From Lasiosphaeris hirsuta (taxonomy: Eukaryota > Ascomycota > Sordariomycetes > Sordariales > Lasiosphaeriaceae): DNA of 64,000 nt. Each line of letters starts with the position of its first letter. The first letter of the stretch is position 1. The notes under the pieces were generated by a model that worked only from the letters and a program-made list of their open reading frames with translations, had not been told where the DNA came from and made no database searches. This document shows positions 62,163-64,000 of this stretch, in pieces. Location of the stretch: NCBI GenBank assembly GCA_030549175.1, contig JAUKUA010000001.1, positions 2,790,001 to 2,854,000 on the forward strand, given 5' to 3'. Both the position numbers and the translations under genes were made by a program.

Positions 62163-64000
62163 ATGACATGCGGTAACAACCAGACGCATGATTTGGGGTG
62201 CATGGTTGCCTAGACGCAAATCCTGTTCGCATCGGTGGCGTCAATAAAGATCTGATTCCGGGAAAGAAGTATGGAAATTGGATTGGTTGTGTTACCGTCA
62301 ATCATCTTAAGCCTATCTTTGGGGTGCAGTCCAGCATTCTCACCGCATGTTTCACTGCGTAGGGTGTTTACCGAGTCTCCCTTGACAGACACTAAAGGCC
62401 TGATATTACCCGGTGCAAATTCGGCGAAACAGTTTTCTGGTACGTCGGTGAACCTCTAAGCCACCCACTCGGCAGGCTTCCAGCTTTCCCCTTTTCTGTG
62501 TGCGTGCGGCTCACTGGGAACCCCTACAGATGCTCTCCCGCGAGAATACCCCGTTCTGGCAGGGTTCTAGGGCACGTTTTCTTCGAATGGTCTGATCCCC
62601 AGAGCCCCGTCCTAATTACCGTTTCGGAAACATGATTGTTGGTGAACAGGGTTGATGTTCCCTGTTTCGTGACATGGAAACCCCATAGTATAAGCATGTG
62701 CAGTCAAAATATCGGTCCGCGCAACCCGATGCCTCGGCTCCTTCCGCCTGCCTTTTTTTTAATTTTGAGATTGGTACAGCATTATCAGTTCGAATTAAAA
62801 GCGCTGGCACCAAACCCGCTGCCACCGGAAACATCCTTTGGGACCTTTTTTTTAAAAAAAAAATTTTTATGGTTTATATTTTACTGTTTACATGATGGAA
62901 TCTATGGTATCATGCCGTGCGGATAATAAGAAGCTCTCAATATATGGTCTAATGGTGAGGCGAACTAATTAGTGGTCGTGGTGTCACAAGCATCTACTTA
63001 GCAGGAATGATGTGCTCTTTGTCAAGTTCGGCGTAAGGGGCAGAAGAGAAAATAAAATAACAGCCCCCTTCCCAACCCATTGGTTTCAAGACCGGCTCAA
63101 GGCCGGCTCAATTATAAGGAGAAAAGGGAAATTTTATCATAGCCTGTGAGCTGTTTCGACTTAGTGAGGGGCGATTTGCTAATGGTGCTTTGGTCGGGTT
63201 GTCGTCCTGCCCAAATCACGATGATTATTCGCCTCGTCTCATAACCCTTCCGGCTTTCCTGCTAGTCGCTTACTACAAACAGCCGTGAATATAGATTGTG
63301 TCTCAACACGCACACTGGTCCTACTCACTCCCTGTTCCCTGGAGAATAAAATGTGATGGTAGGAGTGGGCGATCCATCTGACGGGAAATCGGGATCTTAT
63401 TTGCAGAGTCTAGGGAACTTGCTCAGAAAAAAACCATGCAGAAAATAAACCCATCCGTGTTCGGAAAGTCTCGCCGAACCTGTATGATTATATCCAACGT
63501 CCTCCGGCTTGTTGTGATAACACACGTGTTTAGAAGTCTTGCTACTTGCTGGGAGCCTCTCTCACATCCTTCCTCCGTGGACAAAGACTTTGGGCACTCA
63601 CTAGGAAGTGGCAGGCGAGAAAGTTTTTAGCGTTCTTCAAACCAGATTCCTATAAAGACTCGGCCCGCCACTGTGAAGACGCCAGACTGCTGTTGACATT
63701 TTTATCCTGCATACGTCCGATATCCCCTCAGCCTTTGGTTTACTCCCATGGCTCCTATTGAAACATTAGCTGGTACTGTGGTGCCTTAGCACCGAGCCTT
63801 CTCGAGCTGAGGCTACGAATGATCGATCACTGCCCACAAGCTGCACACGCATGGCCAGACTCCCCTGCTGCTCTTCACGATAGATTCCTTGTACCTATCT
63901 TATCTCATGGATTCGGGTATTCTCCCTTCCCTGCTTGTTTGTACAGCAAAAAGAAAAGAAACCCCAAACCTCCTTTTCCCCATACCCATAAACGCCACGA
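62163..64000. other. Right-end region without recognisable genes
   Basis: No gene is supportable in 1.8 kb. The sequence is richer in A and T than the left half of the window, with many stops in all frames, and has A/T homopolymers at 62850-62874 where T8, A10 and T5 adjoin. It may be old repeat DNA or an intergenic region of a gene beyond the window edge. Confidence 0.4.

Overview
The window is nuclear DNA of a filamentous ascomycete, most likely a Sordariomycete. The genes carry short GT-AG introns (about 50-130 nt) with fungal-type branch sites (CTRAC or GCTAAC). The gene set is fungal: SIN3, TAF1, ARP4, a MEF2-type MADS regulator, a Zn2Cys6 activator, a CHR-type chromate transporter and a secreted GH31 glucosidase. 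I see no prokaryotic operons, CRISPR arrays, rRNA, convincing tRNA genes or intact transposons. Exon boundaries were placed by hand from splice signals, reading frame and remembered family sequence; all but one of the multi-exon models close in frame.

Layout, left to right: a 3' gene fragment (1-367); ARP4 (+); a PLP D-serine dehydratase-like enzyme (-) divergent from TAF1 (+); about 5.9 kb without a gene; the RLM1-like MADS gene (+); an FRG1-like protein (-) divergent from a 2-oxoglutarate/Fe(II) oxygenase (+); a Psg1-like type I membrane protein (+), convergent with a GH31 alpha-glucosidase (-); a hexose transporter (-) just upstream of that glucosidase; about 6.2 kb of near-empty DNA with a decayed MFS fragment; a fumarate reductase/cytochrome b5 fusion (-) divergent from a small secreted fasciclin protein (+); SIN3 (+); a two-span mitochondrial protein (+) convergent with a chromate transporter (-); a Zn2Cys6 regulator (-) divergent, across 4.1 kb, from CIA2 (+); then 1.8 kb with nothing recognisable.

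Most genes are unrelated housekeeping or regulatory genes. ARP4, TAF1 and SIN3 all act in chromatin and transcription but are not adjacent. The one plausible local partnership is the secreted alpha-glucosidase with the hexose transporter: one releases glucose outside the cell, the other could import it.

I found no clear new biological system. The observations most worth following are: a 754-nt stretch with no ATG directly before the MADS start codon, suggesting a long scanned leader; a one-base frameshift in the GH31 gene that a cryptic 46-nt intron could bypass; a 30-nt in-frame microexon carrying the GH31 nucleophile; a 16-codon upstream ORF before the sugar transporter; and many long G homopolymers in non-coding DNA.
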